From: a virus
Virus record (IMG/VR): IMGVR_UViG_3300048008_000251
Coordinates: 1-21,189 of that record
Strand: one strand, 5' to 3'
DNA length: 21,189 nucleotides
Position numbers and translations under genes: made by a program. This document shows positions 13,121 through 21,189 of this stretch, in pieces (within the stretch, counting starts at the first letter, position 1; each line of letters opens with the position of its first letter). The notes under the pieces are model-generated. The model made no database searches. It saw only the letters and a program-made list of their open reading frames with translations, and was not told the DNA's origin.

Positions 13121-14888
13121 CAATTACTTCAATCTCAGTATTAAAAGTAGTGAAGCCATTTTCTTTTGTAACTTGTAGAACGCTGTTAACACGACCCACT
13201 AATTCATCTCGATGAGATATAAGTAAAATATTTTTTCCACGATCACGTTCCATTTTCTTTAATACACTTAATGCACTTTCAACACCAATTGTATCCATAC
13301 CGCTATCAACAAGTTCGTCAATGCATACTAAGTTAATAGGATGATTCATGCTTTCAAATACATCACGGAAACTCCAACTAAGACCTAGTATTAATCTATT
13401 ACGTTCACCTCTTGACAAATTATCAAAGTCTAAGTCTTGTCCAAGTTGTGTAATAGTTACAGTTAAGTCACTTTGGAATTGTACTTCATGTGGTAAACCT
13501 AAACGTGTAATATAATATTCTAAACGTGTGTTTAAGAATTGTAAATTTTGTTCAATAATCTTTTTACGAATAAAACTATCTTTGTTTGTAAGTAATTTCA
13601 ATAAAAAGTCTTGATGTTCTTTTAATTCAGTAAGTCTATTAACTTCTGTCCAACTTACTTCTTGTAACCCAGTATTTTTTAATGCTTCAATTTGTTCTGT
13701 ATATGGGTCTAATTCCTTTTCAGTATTCTCAAGTAATATTTTATTTTCTTTAATTTTATTTTGATGTTCGTATGCTTCGTTCAAACTATTATATTCAATA
13801 CGTGGTGCAATGCCAATATCGCCAATTTCTTCAACAGCAAGTTTGTATTCTTCCATTGCTGATGTATCATCGTCAATATGTTTTTGAGAATCATTAACTA
13901 GTTCTGTTTTTTGTTCTACTATTTTATCATGTTGCTCATCATGTATTTCTTGTCCACATGCATAGCATTTATGTTCTAAAGTAGAATCTAAATCTGTTTG
14001 TGCCTTGTTTAAACGTTTTTGTTCACGTTCAATACTACTAGTAAGTCTTGCTATTTCAGCAGTTAATGTATCTCTTTGATTTTTCTTTTCATTGAATTGT
14101 GCAAACTCAGCATGTGATTTAATTTCAGCGTCAATATCAATATGTTCTAATGCATTAACTTCACTAGCATATTCATTTATTTTTTCAATCTGTTTACTAG
14201 CCCAATGAGTTTGTCTACGTTCTAAATCTTTAATACTACTACCAATACGTTCATTGGCATCTTCAATGCCTTTTATTCGAAATGTTTCTTCAGTAATTCT
14301 ATCTTTAGTATTCTTAGTTAAGTCTTTTAATATATTTGCTTTTTGACTAAGTTTTGTAATACCTAACAGTTGTTCAATCATCTCACGTTGATCATTTGCT
14401 CGCATACTTAAGAATGGTTCTGTGTATGTGTTTAATGCACAAATATGCTTAAACATTGTATGACTCATACCAAGTACATCTTCAATAACTGCTTGGCTTT
14501 GTCTACCTTCGCCTTGCATTTCGTCGGTGATGCCTTCGTTGTTATCAACATCGTTTACTAAGAACTTAAATATGTTAGGCTTACGTCCACGTTCAATTCT
14601 GTAACTTACACCGTCTTTTTCAAAGTCGCAAGTTACCATCATATTCTTATTATTAGTTTTATTAACTAGATTATCTTTTTTAATATTGTAAAGTGCATTG
14701 CCATACAATGCATAACTTAATGCATTAATAATAGTAGTCTTACCAGTACCATTACGAGAACCATCTCCTCCTAAGTCAATGTTATTACCTAATACAAGTG
14801 TTAAGCCGTGTACGTCAAAGTGTACAGCCTGTGTGACATTACCCACACTCATAAAATTCTTTACGGTGATATTTTTAATTGTTAGCAT
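13113..14888 (-). CDS. 46: Recombination endonuclease subunit gp46 (Rad50/SbcC-like ATPase)
   Basis: This 591-residue SMC-type ATPase, with gp47, resects double-strand DNA ends for recombination-dependent replication and host DNA breakdown. Walker A is GSRNGTGKTT (43-52), with the Q-loop region around 150-160 (ALNTYTEPFL). Long coiled coils flank the zinc hook CYACGQ (Cys308 and Cys311). The ABC signature is LSRGERNRL (491-499), Walker B LVCIDEL (520-526), and the H-loop LISHRDEL (556-563). All catalytic elements are intact and the length is close to T4 gp46 (560). It starts two bases after the gp47 stop, in the early operon led by gp55. Confidence 0.97.
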   Translation of the reverse strand: MLTIKNITVKNFMSVGNVTQAVHFDVHGLTLVLGNNIDLGGDGSRNGTGKTTIINALSYALYGNALYNIKKDNLVNKTNNKNMMVTCDFEKDGVSYRIERGRKPNIFKFLVNDVDNNEGITDEMQGEGRQSQAVIEDVLGMSHTMFKHICALNTYTEPFLSMRANDQREMIEQLLGITKLSQKANILKDLTKNTKDRITEETFRIKGIEDANERIGSSIKDLERRQTHWASKQIEKINEYASEVNALEHIDIDAEIKSHAEFAQFNEKKNQRDTLTAEIARLTSSIEREQKRLNKAQTDLDSTLEHKCYACGQEIHDEQHDKIVEQKTELVNDSQKHIDDDTSAMEEYKLAVEEIGDIGIAPRIEYNSLNEAYEHQNKIKENKILLENTEKELDPYTEQIEALKNTGLQEVSWTEVNRLTELKEHQDFLLKLLTNKDSFIRKKIIEQNLQFLNTRLEYYITRLGLPHEVQFQSDLTVTITQLGQDLDFDNLSRGERNRLILGLSWSFRDVFESMNHPINLVCIDELVDSGMDTIGVESALSVLKKMERDRGKNILLISHRDELVGRVNSVLQVTKENGFTTFNTEIEVIDA

Positions 14889-14890
14889 GT

Positions 14891-15913
14891 TTACGATGTT
14901 AATCCTGTATAAATGTCTACTAATAGTTCTTTTTTGATAGTATCGCTTTGTACTGAATCTAGTTGTGATAATACAATACTGTCTACATTTTCAACTTGTA
15001 TATCAACTCCTTTATTCCAGTCTTGTGTATGCTCTTCTTTCTTACTTGGCATAAGAGCAATCTCACGTAAGTCATATTGTTTAGCAAATGTTTCTTTAAT
15101 AAAGTTTGCTTCTTCATATGTTATACCTACGTCAAGTGTTACACGACAATAAGTTTTGTCTGACAAAAACTTGTCTGGGTCGTCAATAAGTTTACTTAAT
15201 GTAAGTGTACGATATTTAGGTGCATCAGGCCATTTTAGATATTCGATAGTACCATCCCAATCTAAAATAGTACAACCACGTTCATCATCCCATGCATCAG
15301 CATAGTTATGTGGAAAACAATTACCTGGATAAATTACATTACCGTGTTGTTGTCTTTTATGAAAGTGTCCACTAAACACCATTTCGGGTCCTGATAAATC
15401 TTCTGCTTTTAGTCCACCATGATCTGGCATTTGTACCATTGCATTCATATAGAAACTAGGTAGTTCAAAATGACCAAACATATATTTACATTTAATATCT
15501 CTCAACGACTTCCATTCGTCATCACATAGCCATGGAATAAATGCAACACCGTCTTCAACAAAACGCTGATCATTTATCATTCTAATCTTAGGAAAATCTT
15601 CAATCATAGACAAACTATGAATCTCACGTTTTTCTCTATAATAGAGATCGTGATTTCCTGTAATCATAATAACTTCATCGAAGTTATCATTTAGTCTACG
15701 TAAATTACTTGTTGTATAGTTTAATGTACTAACATTAATACTTGCACGATTATGATGCCAGTCACCTAAGAAGAAACATTTTTTAATACCTCTATTATGT
15801 GCCTCTGATATCATCCAATCAATAAAGTCTTCACAATCTTGATTGTGATGCCGACTATTATTCTTCATGCCAAAGTGAATGTCAGTAAAAATTATTGCTT
15901 TGTCAAAAAACAT
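14891..15913 (-). CDS. 47: Recombination endonuclease subunit gp47 (Mre11/SbcD-like nuclease)
   Basis: A 340-residue metallophosphoesterase nuclease that partners gp46. The metal-binding motifs occur in order: TDIHFG (Asp11, His13), FLGDWHHNR (Asp51, His53), TGNHDLY (Asn87, His88), MFGHFELP and the terminal SGHFHKRQQ. The length matches T4 gp47 (339). Its ATG follows the gp55 stop directly (TAAATG), and the ribosome binding site TGGAGAA lies at the end of gp55, so the two are coupled. gp46 follows after two bases. The pair lies behind a consensus host promoter and is therefore likely expressed early. Confidence 0.96.
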   Translation of the reverse strand: MFFDKAIIFTDIHFGMKNNSRHHNQDCEDFIDWMISEAHNRGIKKCFFLGDWHHNRASINVSTLNYTTSNLRRLNDNFDEVIMITGNHDLYYREKREIHSLSMIEDFPKIRMINDQRFVEDGVAFIPWLCDDEWKSLRDIKCKYMFGHFELPSFYMNAMVQMPDHGGLKAEDLSGPEMVFSGHFHKRQQHGNVIYPGNCFPHNYADAWDDERGCTILDWDGTIEYLKWPDAPKYRTLTLSKLIDDPDKFLSDKTYCRVTLDVGITYEEANFIKETFAKQYDLREIALMPSKKEEHTQDWNKGVDIQVENVDSIVLSQLDSVQSDTIKKELLVDIYTGLTS

Positions 15914-16831
15914 TTATTCTCCAGTTTCTTCTGCTTCAGGTTCGCTATCTGTAATATATACTGTTTTCTTTAATGTTGGATTCTTTTCTTTGAGAGCTTG
16001 TTCACGTTCTTCGTGTGCTTTCCACTCTGCATTAAATGTTCTAGTATTACTTGGATTCAAACCTTCTTCTTCTAATAAGTCATCTCTAATGTTCTGACTA
16101 CGTTTTTCTAAATTAAGAACTCTTGTAAAACTATTGTTAATAGCGGCAGTATAATATGCAAATGGATTTTGTGATTTAAATTCATTAAACTGTAATCCAA
16201 TTTGTGCCAACTGTAGTAATGCTTGTCCACGCATTTCGTCTACATAAGTGTATCCACGCCAGTTACCACGCATACTGTATCTCTCACATAGTTTGATATA
16301 CATACGAGCTAGTCTATCGTTTGTTTTTCCATGGTCTACACTAAAATGACCGTTATCTCTTCCACCTTCCCAATGACTACGAGCTACTTCTTCTAGATCG
16401 CCTTCAATGTACGCATAATGCTTAAATGGTGGGAAGTTACATTTAGCATGTAAATCTGCTTCTGTTTTTGGTTTGTTTTTTCTGTTTTCTTGTGGGACAT
16501 GATCAAATGTCATTACTCTAACCACAATATCATCGTCTTGAATAGTGTCTATATCTACTGCGAAATCTGCTGCCCTGGGTTTAGTTTTTTTACCTGTTAA
16601 ACCTTTTTCCCATCTTTTAACTTCAGCTTCGTGTGCTAGTTTCTGTAATCTTTTTGCTCTATTCTGTTTAGCTTCTGCAGTCACTTCCTTAGTTATTGCA
16701 TCTAAGCCTTCAACAATAATATCATAATGAGTATACTGATCATCACGTGCCCAGCAATAAGACATCTTACTACTGTGTATCTCTCTTAACAAATCTTTGT
16801 TTGTTAAGTAAAATTGTTTTGGTGTTTTCAT
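15914..16831 (-). CDS. 55: Late-transcription sigma factor gp55 with long N-terminal extension
   Basis: The 305-residue protein contains the T4 gp55 core: MRGNWRGYTYVDEMRGQAL at 187-205, then KSQNPFAYYTAAINNSFTRV at 219-238 and a basic EKRSQNIRDDLLEEEG. This region corresponds to sigma region 2, which binds RNA polymerase and recognises the TATAAATA late element. T4 gp55 has only 185 residues, so about 165 residues are added in front, with a conserved-looking start (QFYLTNKDLLREIHSSK), a Lys/Arg helix (55-90) and an aromatic segment (130-165). The C-terminus is acidic (YITDSEPEAEETGE) and does not show the hydrophobic clamp-binding tail I expect from T4. AAAGGA lies eight bases before ATG, about 17 bases after the likely start of a perfect sigma70 promoter. 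Confidence 0.92.
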   Translation of the reverse strand: MKTPKQFYLTNKDLLREIHSSKMSYCWARDDQYTHYDIIVEGLDAITKEVTAEAKQNRAKRLQKLAHEAEVKRWEKGLTGKKTKPRAADFAVDIDTIQDDDIVVRVMTFDHVPQENRKNKPKTEADLHAKCNFPPFKHYAYIEGDLEEVARSHWEGGRDNGHFSVDHGKTNDRLARMYIKLCERYSMRGNWRGYTYVDEMRGQALLQLAQIGLQFNEFKSQNPFAYYTAAINNSFTRVLNLEKRSQNIRDDLLEEEGLNPSNTRTFNAEWKAHEEREQALKEKNPTLKKTVYITDSEPEAEETGE

Positions 16832-16854
16832 TAAAATATTCCTTTGTTAGCGTT

Positions 16855-16883
16855 ATTATACGTAAGTACTAGTTGATTGTCAA
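16855..16883 (-). promoter_or_regulatory. Perfect-consensus sigma70 promoter for gp55-gp47-gp46
   Basis: On the minus strand TTGACA (16883-16878), exactly 17 bases, then TATAAT (16860-16855). All 12 consensus bases match and GG precedes the -35. Transcription should begin near 16848, giving gp55 a leader of about 17 bases. Confidence 0.9.
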
Positions 16884-16898
16884 CCGGTTTTTTAAAAT

Positions 16899-16906
16899 GA
16901 TAAATA
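16899..16906 (+). promoter_or_regulatory. Late promoter GATAAATA(CTA) of the baseplate operon
   Basis: The plus strand reads GATAAATACTA, identical over 11 bases to the late promoter at 10339. It lies 22 bases before ATG 16929, back to back with the gp55 promoter. Confidence 0.8.
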
Positions 16907-16928
16907 CTAACGAACGGAGAGTAGTATC

Positions 16929-17537
16929 ATGCTAATTGAACACATATTAACAGAGGGTGTAAACAATATTGCCGTATTTTATGGCGGTCGTTTTCAACCT
17001 ATGCACCAAGGACACAAAGATGTTTATAAACATTTGTGTAATAAGTTTGGTGCCGATAACGTATTTATTGCTACAACTTTTAGCCAAAAAGCAAAAAAAG
17101 CACACGCTGGCGGCGACTTTAGTAGTGATCCATTTACGTTTGATGAAAAAGCAAGCATCATGAGAAAGATGTTTGACATACCAGGAGATAAGATTGTTAA
17201 CACAAATCCTTATAGACCAGACCTAGCCGCAGTAAACAGAGACCCTGGAGATACTGCTACAATACTAGTATATGGTGCAAAGGATGCAGATAGGTTAGCA
17301 ACAGGAACAGGATTCTTACATAAAATGCCAGAAGACATGGATGAACTAATTCCAACTGCCCAAGATAGAGGTTACGTTTACGTAGCTCCATTAATGCAAG
17401 GCGGAATGAGTGCAAGTGACTTTAGAGCAACTATGGCTAGTGCTGCACCTGATGAAGAAAAGCAAAAGAGCTTTACTAATTTCTTTGGTAAATTTGATCC
17501 AAATGTATTTGGATTCATTAAGGAGCGTCTAACGTAA
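16929..17537 (+). CDS. Cytidylyltransferase-fold nucleotidyltransferase
   Basis: A 202-residue protein of the HxGH nucleotidyltransferase superfamily (as in NMN adenylyltransferase, phosphopantetheine adenylyltransferase and CTP:glycerol-phosphate enzymes). The first strand and signature are IAVFYGGRFQPMHQGHKD, with HQGH at 26-29. The second motif is represented by MSASDFRA (160-167), matching the ISSTxxR-type loop, and the core strand ATILVYGAKDADR lies between. These enzymes join a nucleotide to a phosphorylated substrate; the substrate cannot be told here, and NAD or cell-surface nucleotide metabolism are options. GGAG lies nine bases before ATG. It is the first gene of a late baseplate operon and its stop overlaps the next start (TAATG), odd for a metabolic enzyme and suggestive of a virion or assembly role. 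Confidence 0.82.
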   Translation: MLIEHILTEGVNNIAVFYGGRFQPMHQGHKDVYKHLCNKFGADNVFIATTFSQKAKKAHAGGDFSSDPFTFDEKASIMRKMFDIPGDKIVNTNPYRPDLAAVNRDPGDTATILVYGAKDADRLATGTGFLHKMPEDMDELIPTAQDRGYVYVAPLMQGGMSASDFRATMASAAPDEEKQKSFTNFFGKFDPNVFGFIKERLT

Positions 17538-18160
17538 TGGCTGGTATAGCAGACAAGAATAAAGCATCGCTTGTACTTAAAAAACAAGGTAAACCATTTT
17601 TTACACTTGGAATCTTAAATCCATTAAAGGATGCAGGAGGTGTTGAGTTTCCGTTCACACCTACTATTCAGATATCACACCAAACATCTTATGGACAATA
17701 CGATGTTCCAGGTTCTAATTATCAACAGCAATACTACATGAATACTCCAAACCCAAGTATATCAGTAACAGCAATGTTTGCCGCTAATTCAGATGAAGAA
17801 GCAAGATATACAGCAGCCGCATTACACTTTTTTAAAACATGTACTAAATCAGATTTTGGTGCTACAAGACAAGCAACCGCAGGTACACCACCTCCTATAT
17901 TAAAATTTAATTGCTATGGGTCTGTTCACGCTAATAATGTTCCATGTGTAATACGAAGCTTTAACTATACGTTACCAGAAGATACTGATTATGTAGATGT
18001 ATCCACAGGCAACGAGACAATGAGTATACCAGCATTATTGCTAGTCAGTTTAGAACTAGCACCTCAACTTACTCCAAAGAATGTAAAAGATGAATTTAAC
18101 ATAGCTACCTTTGCTAGTGGACTTGCATTAAAAGGTGGAAACAACGGAGGGTTTATTTAA
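17537..18160 (+). CDS. Baseplate-tail tube junction protein, gp48/gp54-like
   Basis: A 207-residue beta-rich protein. Segments FPFTPTIQISHQTSYGQYDV, the Ala-rich helix EEARYTAAALHFFKT (90-105), PPPILKFNCYG, and a late LPEDTDYVD followed by SIPALLLVSLELAPQ suit the baseplate proteins that cap the tube (T4 gp54 and gp48). These sit at the top of the hub and start tube polymerisation. It is shorter than T4 gp54 (320) and gp48 (364), so which of the two it represents is not clear. It is coupled on both sides by TAATG overlaps. The baseplate assignment rests on this pattern and on its neighbours gp53, hub and gp5. Confidence 0.6.
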   Translation: MAGIADKNKASLVLKKQGKPFFTLGILNPLKDAGGVEFPFTPTIQISHQTSYGQYDVPGSNYQQQYYMNTPNPSISVTAMFAANSDEEARYTAAALHFFKTCTKSDFGATRQATAGTPPPILKFNCYGSVHANNVPCVIRSFNYTLPEDTDYVDVSTGNETMSIPALLLVSLELAPQLTPKNVKDEFNIATFASGLALKGGNNGGFI

Positions 18161-18444
18161 TGGAAAAATATAGAACAGATAGTTTATATAGAAACACAGA
18201 AGTAGTTGGTTCTAAATTTTTAGATGTATTATCAATTGATAATATTGACGTTAAGAATACAATTACAAAAACTATAACGCTAGAACCAAAACACAATGAG
18301 CGTCCAGACTTATTAGCATATGAGTTATATGGAAACTCAAAACTATGGTGGGCATTTGCGTTGTTTAATCAAGACAAACTTCAAGACCCTATTATAGATT
18401 TTAAATCAGGGCTACATATTATAGTTCCTGTAAGGTTCGCATAA
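18160..18444 (+). CDS. 53: Baseplate wedge protein, gp53-like
   Basis: A 94-residue protein matching the conserved core of the T4 gp53 family (PF11246 by recollection): ITLEPKHNERPDLLAYELYGNS, followed by LWWAFALFNQDKLQDPIIDF and the closing strand IIVPVRF. gp53 joins wedges during baseplate assembly and in T4 has 196 residues, so this is a minimal form holding only the conserved part. GGAGGG precedes its ATG, which shares a base with the previous stop (TAATG). The next gene starts after one base. Confidence 0.85.
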   Translation: MEKYRTDSLYRNTEVVGSKFLDVLSIDNIDVKNTITKTITLEPKHNERPDLLAYELYGNSKLWWAFALFNQDKLQDPIIDFKSGLHIIVPVRFA

Positions 18445-18445
18445 C

Positions 18446-20818
18446 ATGGCAGACAAGTCACTAACAGCAATAAATTCTAGAAACTATAACCCAGGAAACT
18501 TGCGACCAAGTAGTAAGTATACATGGAATGGTGAAGTAGGACAGAATGGCGGCTTTGTTGTTTTTGACAGCCCAGAAATGGGAACACGTGCTCTTGCAAA
18601 GAATTTATATACAAGTCAAGAAACACATGGTAATAATTCAGTACGTGATATTATTACCCGTTGGGCACCACCAAGTGAAAATAATACAGAAGCATATGTT
18701 CAAAAAGTTGCAAAAGAAATGGGAGTTAATCCTGATGCCAACTTAGGTAGCTTACGAGACAATCCAGCTACTACTAAAGCACTTGTTAAATCTATTACTA
18801 AACACGAAGGCGGCGGATTAGGAATTTACAACGATAAACATTTTGAAGACGGTATTGCACTAGCTAACGGTAAGTCAGCTGCTGAGATAGATTTTCAAAG
18901 AAAGCCAGAAAACTTTGAGCCACCAGCAGATGCAAATGATGGCTTTGCTGAAAACGAAGACGGAGATCTTGTACCACAAACAACTGTACCAACTAAACCA
19001 GAAATAGCTAAAAAACAAATTGAAAATATTGTAACTTCAAATTGGATGAGTACAGTTGATTCGCCACAATACATATGGACATTATTTCTTGTTGACAATG
19101 AGACATTTAACGATCCAAATAGTTTACATGGAAGTGAATCAGCAGTGTCTGCAGGTAAAGCAGTTATTGTTGCAAGGCAAGGAGTAACTACACAGTTCTC
19201 TTTAGATAACTTTGCAATGATAGCAACTGTAACACCAGGACAAGCACACGGTAATAGTACACCAGGAATCATTCAGTTTGATATAATAGAAACTTTGGGA
19301 TTTACTTTTTTAGATAGAATAATAAAAGCCGGTATTGGGTTGGGAAAGCCTGGAAATTTACACGAACAAAACTTTGTTCTAAAATTAGACTTTGTTGGTA
19401 GAGATCCACTTACGGCTGCTAGTGTCAAGTATCCTGGAACTTTTATATATCCAGTAAAACTAAATCAAATAAGAAGTACAACAGGTCCTGAAGGAACAAG
19501 ATACAATGTTATTGCATGGTCGTTAATTAAACATGCACAAACAGAAACTGTTACTGATGTAGATGTAACAGTTAAAAATGTAACAACTGTAAAAGAATTT
19601 ATTGATGGGTTTGTAACAAAATATAATAGTCAGCAGATGGAAATGTTATCTCCTGTAGATCAGAAAAATGGTAAAACTCCTGATAAACAAATTGAAATAA
19701 ATTTTGATGAAAGTAGTAATGTTCGAGGCATCAAAGGATTAATGAATTTTAATTTAGCAGTTAAACCTTGGGGAGCTACTGCGAATGCTGACAAGGCAGG
19801 TGGACAAGCTAAGAACTTAGATAATGCAGATGCAAATGATATTACAATAGAAGCTGAAACATCCATACCAGTAGCTATTGGAAACAAGGTGCAACTGAAT
19901 ACTCCGGCATTTGCTGAGTATGTTAAGGAAGCACAGAAGATTGGAATGACACCAAGTATTGTTGTTGATTCAAAACCAGTTTATCCAGATAACTTTGCTG
20001 GAACAGGAACAGGCGCAGATGCATATGTTGGACCAATTAAAATTATATACACAATTAAAATACATCAGCATTGGGCAGCACAAAATGGAGATAAAGCAAC
20101 ACACAGAAAAAACTTTGCTGATACTAAATTCCAAACAGAAAAATTTAAAATGTTACCAATTGAAAAGAATTATACATTTCTTTATACAGGATTAAATACT
20201 GAAGTATTAAATTATCAAATTGATATAGAAAGTTTATATACAGTGGTATCAGTTCCACAAGCTGGAATATATCATGCAGACAAGTCAGAACAGTTTACTC
20301 CTACTACGCCTACTAAAATTACTAAGTACTTAGAGGATGTTCAATATGATAAGATGCCATCAAATTATAACGATTACACAAAATTTATTAACAAGCCTTA
20401 TTCAATTGGTGAACAACAAAAAAATGAAACAGATGCCACAGACACGTTAAACGCTAGTCTCGCAGCCAATATGGCAAAAAGAGAATATGATTCATATAAC
20501 TTTTCAATGGAAATAAAAGGCGATCCGTATTGGATGGCAGGATCGTTGCAATCTATTGTAGAAGGAGCAGACAGTCCAGATTACAGTAAACGAGATGCAT
20601 TAGTATCATTTTTACAATACAATCCTAACGCAGAAGACTTATTAGAGTTTCAAAGGAGAGGTCCAGTTGATCTAGTATCAAGTGGAATATATAAATTAAC
20701 AAAAATTGAAAGTAGATTCCAAGGTGGAAAGTTTACACAGACACTGTCTGGATTTAAAGATCCAACAACAAATACACTTTTAATATTACCACAACTAATA
20801 GAAATATCAGGAGCATAA
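18446..20818 (+). CDS. Baseplate hub protein with N-terminal wall-lysis-like domain
   Basis: A 790-residue two-part protein. Residues 8-125 carry a domain known from phage structural lysins and virion proteins: NYNPGNLRP (13-21), GGFVVFDSPEMGTRAL (35-50), RWAPPSENNTEAYV (72-85) and KHEGG (119-123). After an acidic linker (150-195), the rest is beta-rich and resembles a gp27-type hub or a related central spike support, with a second region (500-650) containing KIIYTIKIHQHW and the end typical of hub sheets. In T4 the lysozyme is part of gp5, not of the hub, so the activity seems to have moved. It is followed after one base by the gp5-like gene. The catalytic residue cannot be fixed; the domain might only bind the wall. 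Confidence 0.68.
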   Translation: MADKSLTAINSRNYNPGNLRPSSKYTWNGEVGQNGGFVVFDSPEMGTRALAKNLYTSQETHGNNSVRDIITRWAPPSENNTEAYVQKVAKEMGVNPDANLGSLRDNPATTKALVKSITKHEGGGLGIYNDKHFEDGIALANGKSAAEIDFQRKPENFEPPADANDGFAENEDGDLVPQTTVPTKPEIAKKQIENIVTSNWMSTVDSPQYIWTLFLVDNETFNDPNSLHGSESAVSAGKAVIVARQGVTTQFSLDNFAMIATVTPGQAHGNSTPGIIQFDIIETLGFTFLDRIIKAGIGLGKPGNLHEQNFVLKLDFVGRDPLTAASVKYPGTFIYPVKLNQIRSTTGPEGTRYNVIAWSLIKHAQTETVTDVDVTVKNVTTVKEFIDGFVTKYNSQQMEMLSPVDQKNGKTPDKQIEINFDESSNVRGIKGLMNFNLAVKPWGATANADKAGGQAKNLDNADANDITIEAETSIPVAIGNKVQLNTPAFAEYVKEAQKIGMTPSIVVDSKPVYPDNFAGTGTGADAYVGPIKIIYTIKIHQHWAAQNGDKATHRKNFADTKFQTEKFKMLPIEKNYTFLYTGLNTEVLNYQIDIESLYTVVSVPQAGIYHADKSEQFTPTTPTKITKYLEDVQYDKMPSNYNDYTKFINKPYSIGEQQKNETDATDTLNASLAANMAKREYDSYNFSMEIKGDPYWMAGSLQSIVEGADSPDYSKRDALVSFLQYNPNAEDLLEFQRRGPVDLVSSGIYKLTKIESRFQGGKFTQTLSGFKDPTTNTLLILPQLIEISGA

Positions 20819-20819
20819 A

Positions 20820-21189
20820 ATGGCAGGCTATTTAAAACATGACGGAGTACACGTATCAAATAGAGTTAAACAAAGCAACGAAAAAGGAACTAATACTCTT
20901 AGTGGAATTTATATTGCTCAAGTAATAAACAACGAAGACAGTTTATATACGGGTAGAATTTCAGTAAAGATTGCAGACTTTGGCTCAAAGGATAACACAC
21001 GTATTTGTTTATTAGCAACACCATTTGGTGGACATACAGAAATTAAAGAAAGCGGTGATGATGAAACTAAAGAAGCACAAGCACCTATAAGTTATGGAAT
21101 GTGGCCACAGCCACCTGAAGTTGGAACTAATGTAGTTGTTGCATATACTGGTAGCCAGGAACAAGGAATTGTTTTGGGTAGCCTCATAG
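20820..21189 (+). CDS. 5: gp5-like baseplate spike protein, N-terminal OB-fold (partial)
   Basis: The ORF starts at ATG 20820, one base after the hub stop, and runs off the window end, leaving 123 codons. The segment ISGIYIAQV-type strand followed by GRISVKIADFGSKDNTRICL, then MWPQPPEVGTNVVVAYTGS and GIVLGSLI, is the OB-fold that opens T4 gp5 and other phage base-plate V/VgrG-type spikes. In T4 this fold is followed by a lysozyme and a triple beta-helix; here the lysis-like domain is already present in the hub, so the missing part may go directly to the helix. The remainder is not in this window. Confidence 0.8.
   Translation, partial: MAGYLKHDGVHVSNRVKQSNEKGTNTLSGIYIAQVINNEDSLYTGRISVKIADFGSKDNTRICLLATPFGGHTEIKESGDDETKEAQAPISYGMWPQPPEVGTNVVVAYTGSQEQGIVLGSLI

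Noticed and set aside
18895-19272. 125-codon minus-strand ORF inside the hub gene
   Set aside because: Antisense to the hub coding sequence, no promoter or ribosome binding site, and low-complexity composition.
1-21189. CRISPR arrays, insertion sequences, integrase or attachment sites
   Set aside because: No regularly spaced direct repeats, transposase or integrase motifs were seen; the only mobile-type gene is the GIY-YIG nuclease.

Overview
The window is an AT-rich 21.2-kb piece of a T4-like contractile-tailed phage (tevenvirus-type structural module), most likely from a marine or aquatic phage of a Gram-negative host. The diagnosis rests on the recognisable T4 core set in near-T4 order: portal gp20, a head-core region, prohead protease gp21, scaffold gp22 and major capsid gp23; recombination subunits gp46 and gp47; late sigma factor gp55; and baseplate proteins of the gp26, gp48/54, gp53, gp27 and gp5 types. 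There are no photosynthesis genes, integrase or lysogeny genes. The host cannot be named from the sequence; SAR11-type or other marine proteobacterial hosts are only a guess from the base composition.

Layout. (1) 1-590, minus strand: a regulatory strip downstream of the capsid gene. It holds the capsid-operon terminator, a sigma70 promoter with a possible 20-codon ORF and a second terminator, a tRNA, a late promoter, a glutamine-type (downstream-peptide/glnA) riboswitch and a 50-residue basic protein. (2) 593-6360, minus: the head genes gp23, gp22, gp21, an acidic EF-hand core protein, a 65-residue ORF and gp20. (3) 6364-10304, minus: two long, tandem, mutually similar tape-measure-like proteins. 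(4) 10305-10410: divergent late promoters. (5) 10411-11465, plus: a gp26-like zinc-ribbon protein with a strong -1 frameshift signal leading into a second ORF. (6) 11443-11892, minus: an unknown protein. (7) 11893-12552: about 660 bases without a protein gene, containing a densely structured RNA on the minus strand whose core resembles a group I ribozyme. (8) 12553-16831, minus: a GIY-YIG endonuclease, a 55-residue ORF, gp46, gp47 and gp55. (9) 16929-21189, plus: a nucleotidyltransferase and a baseplate operon, cut by the window end inside a gp5-like gene.

Regulation can be read directly. Three minus-strand sites match host sigma70 promoters with a shared GGTTGAC -35 block and 17-base spacers; one of them (TTGACA-17-TATAAT) lies just upstream of gp55. 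Structural operons are preceded instead by the T4-type late element [G/C]ATAAATA, often extended to ATAAATACTA. This suggests that gp55, made from a host-type promoter, directs RNA polymerase to the late elements driving head, tail and baseplate genes.

The items most worth a second look are the structured RNA next to the GIY-YIG gene, the -1 frameshift cassette, the riboswitch with its small protein, and the fusion of a wall-lysis-like domain to the baseplate hub.
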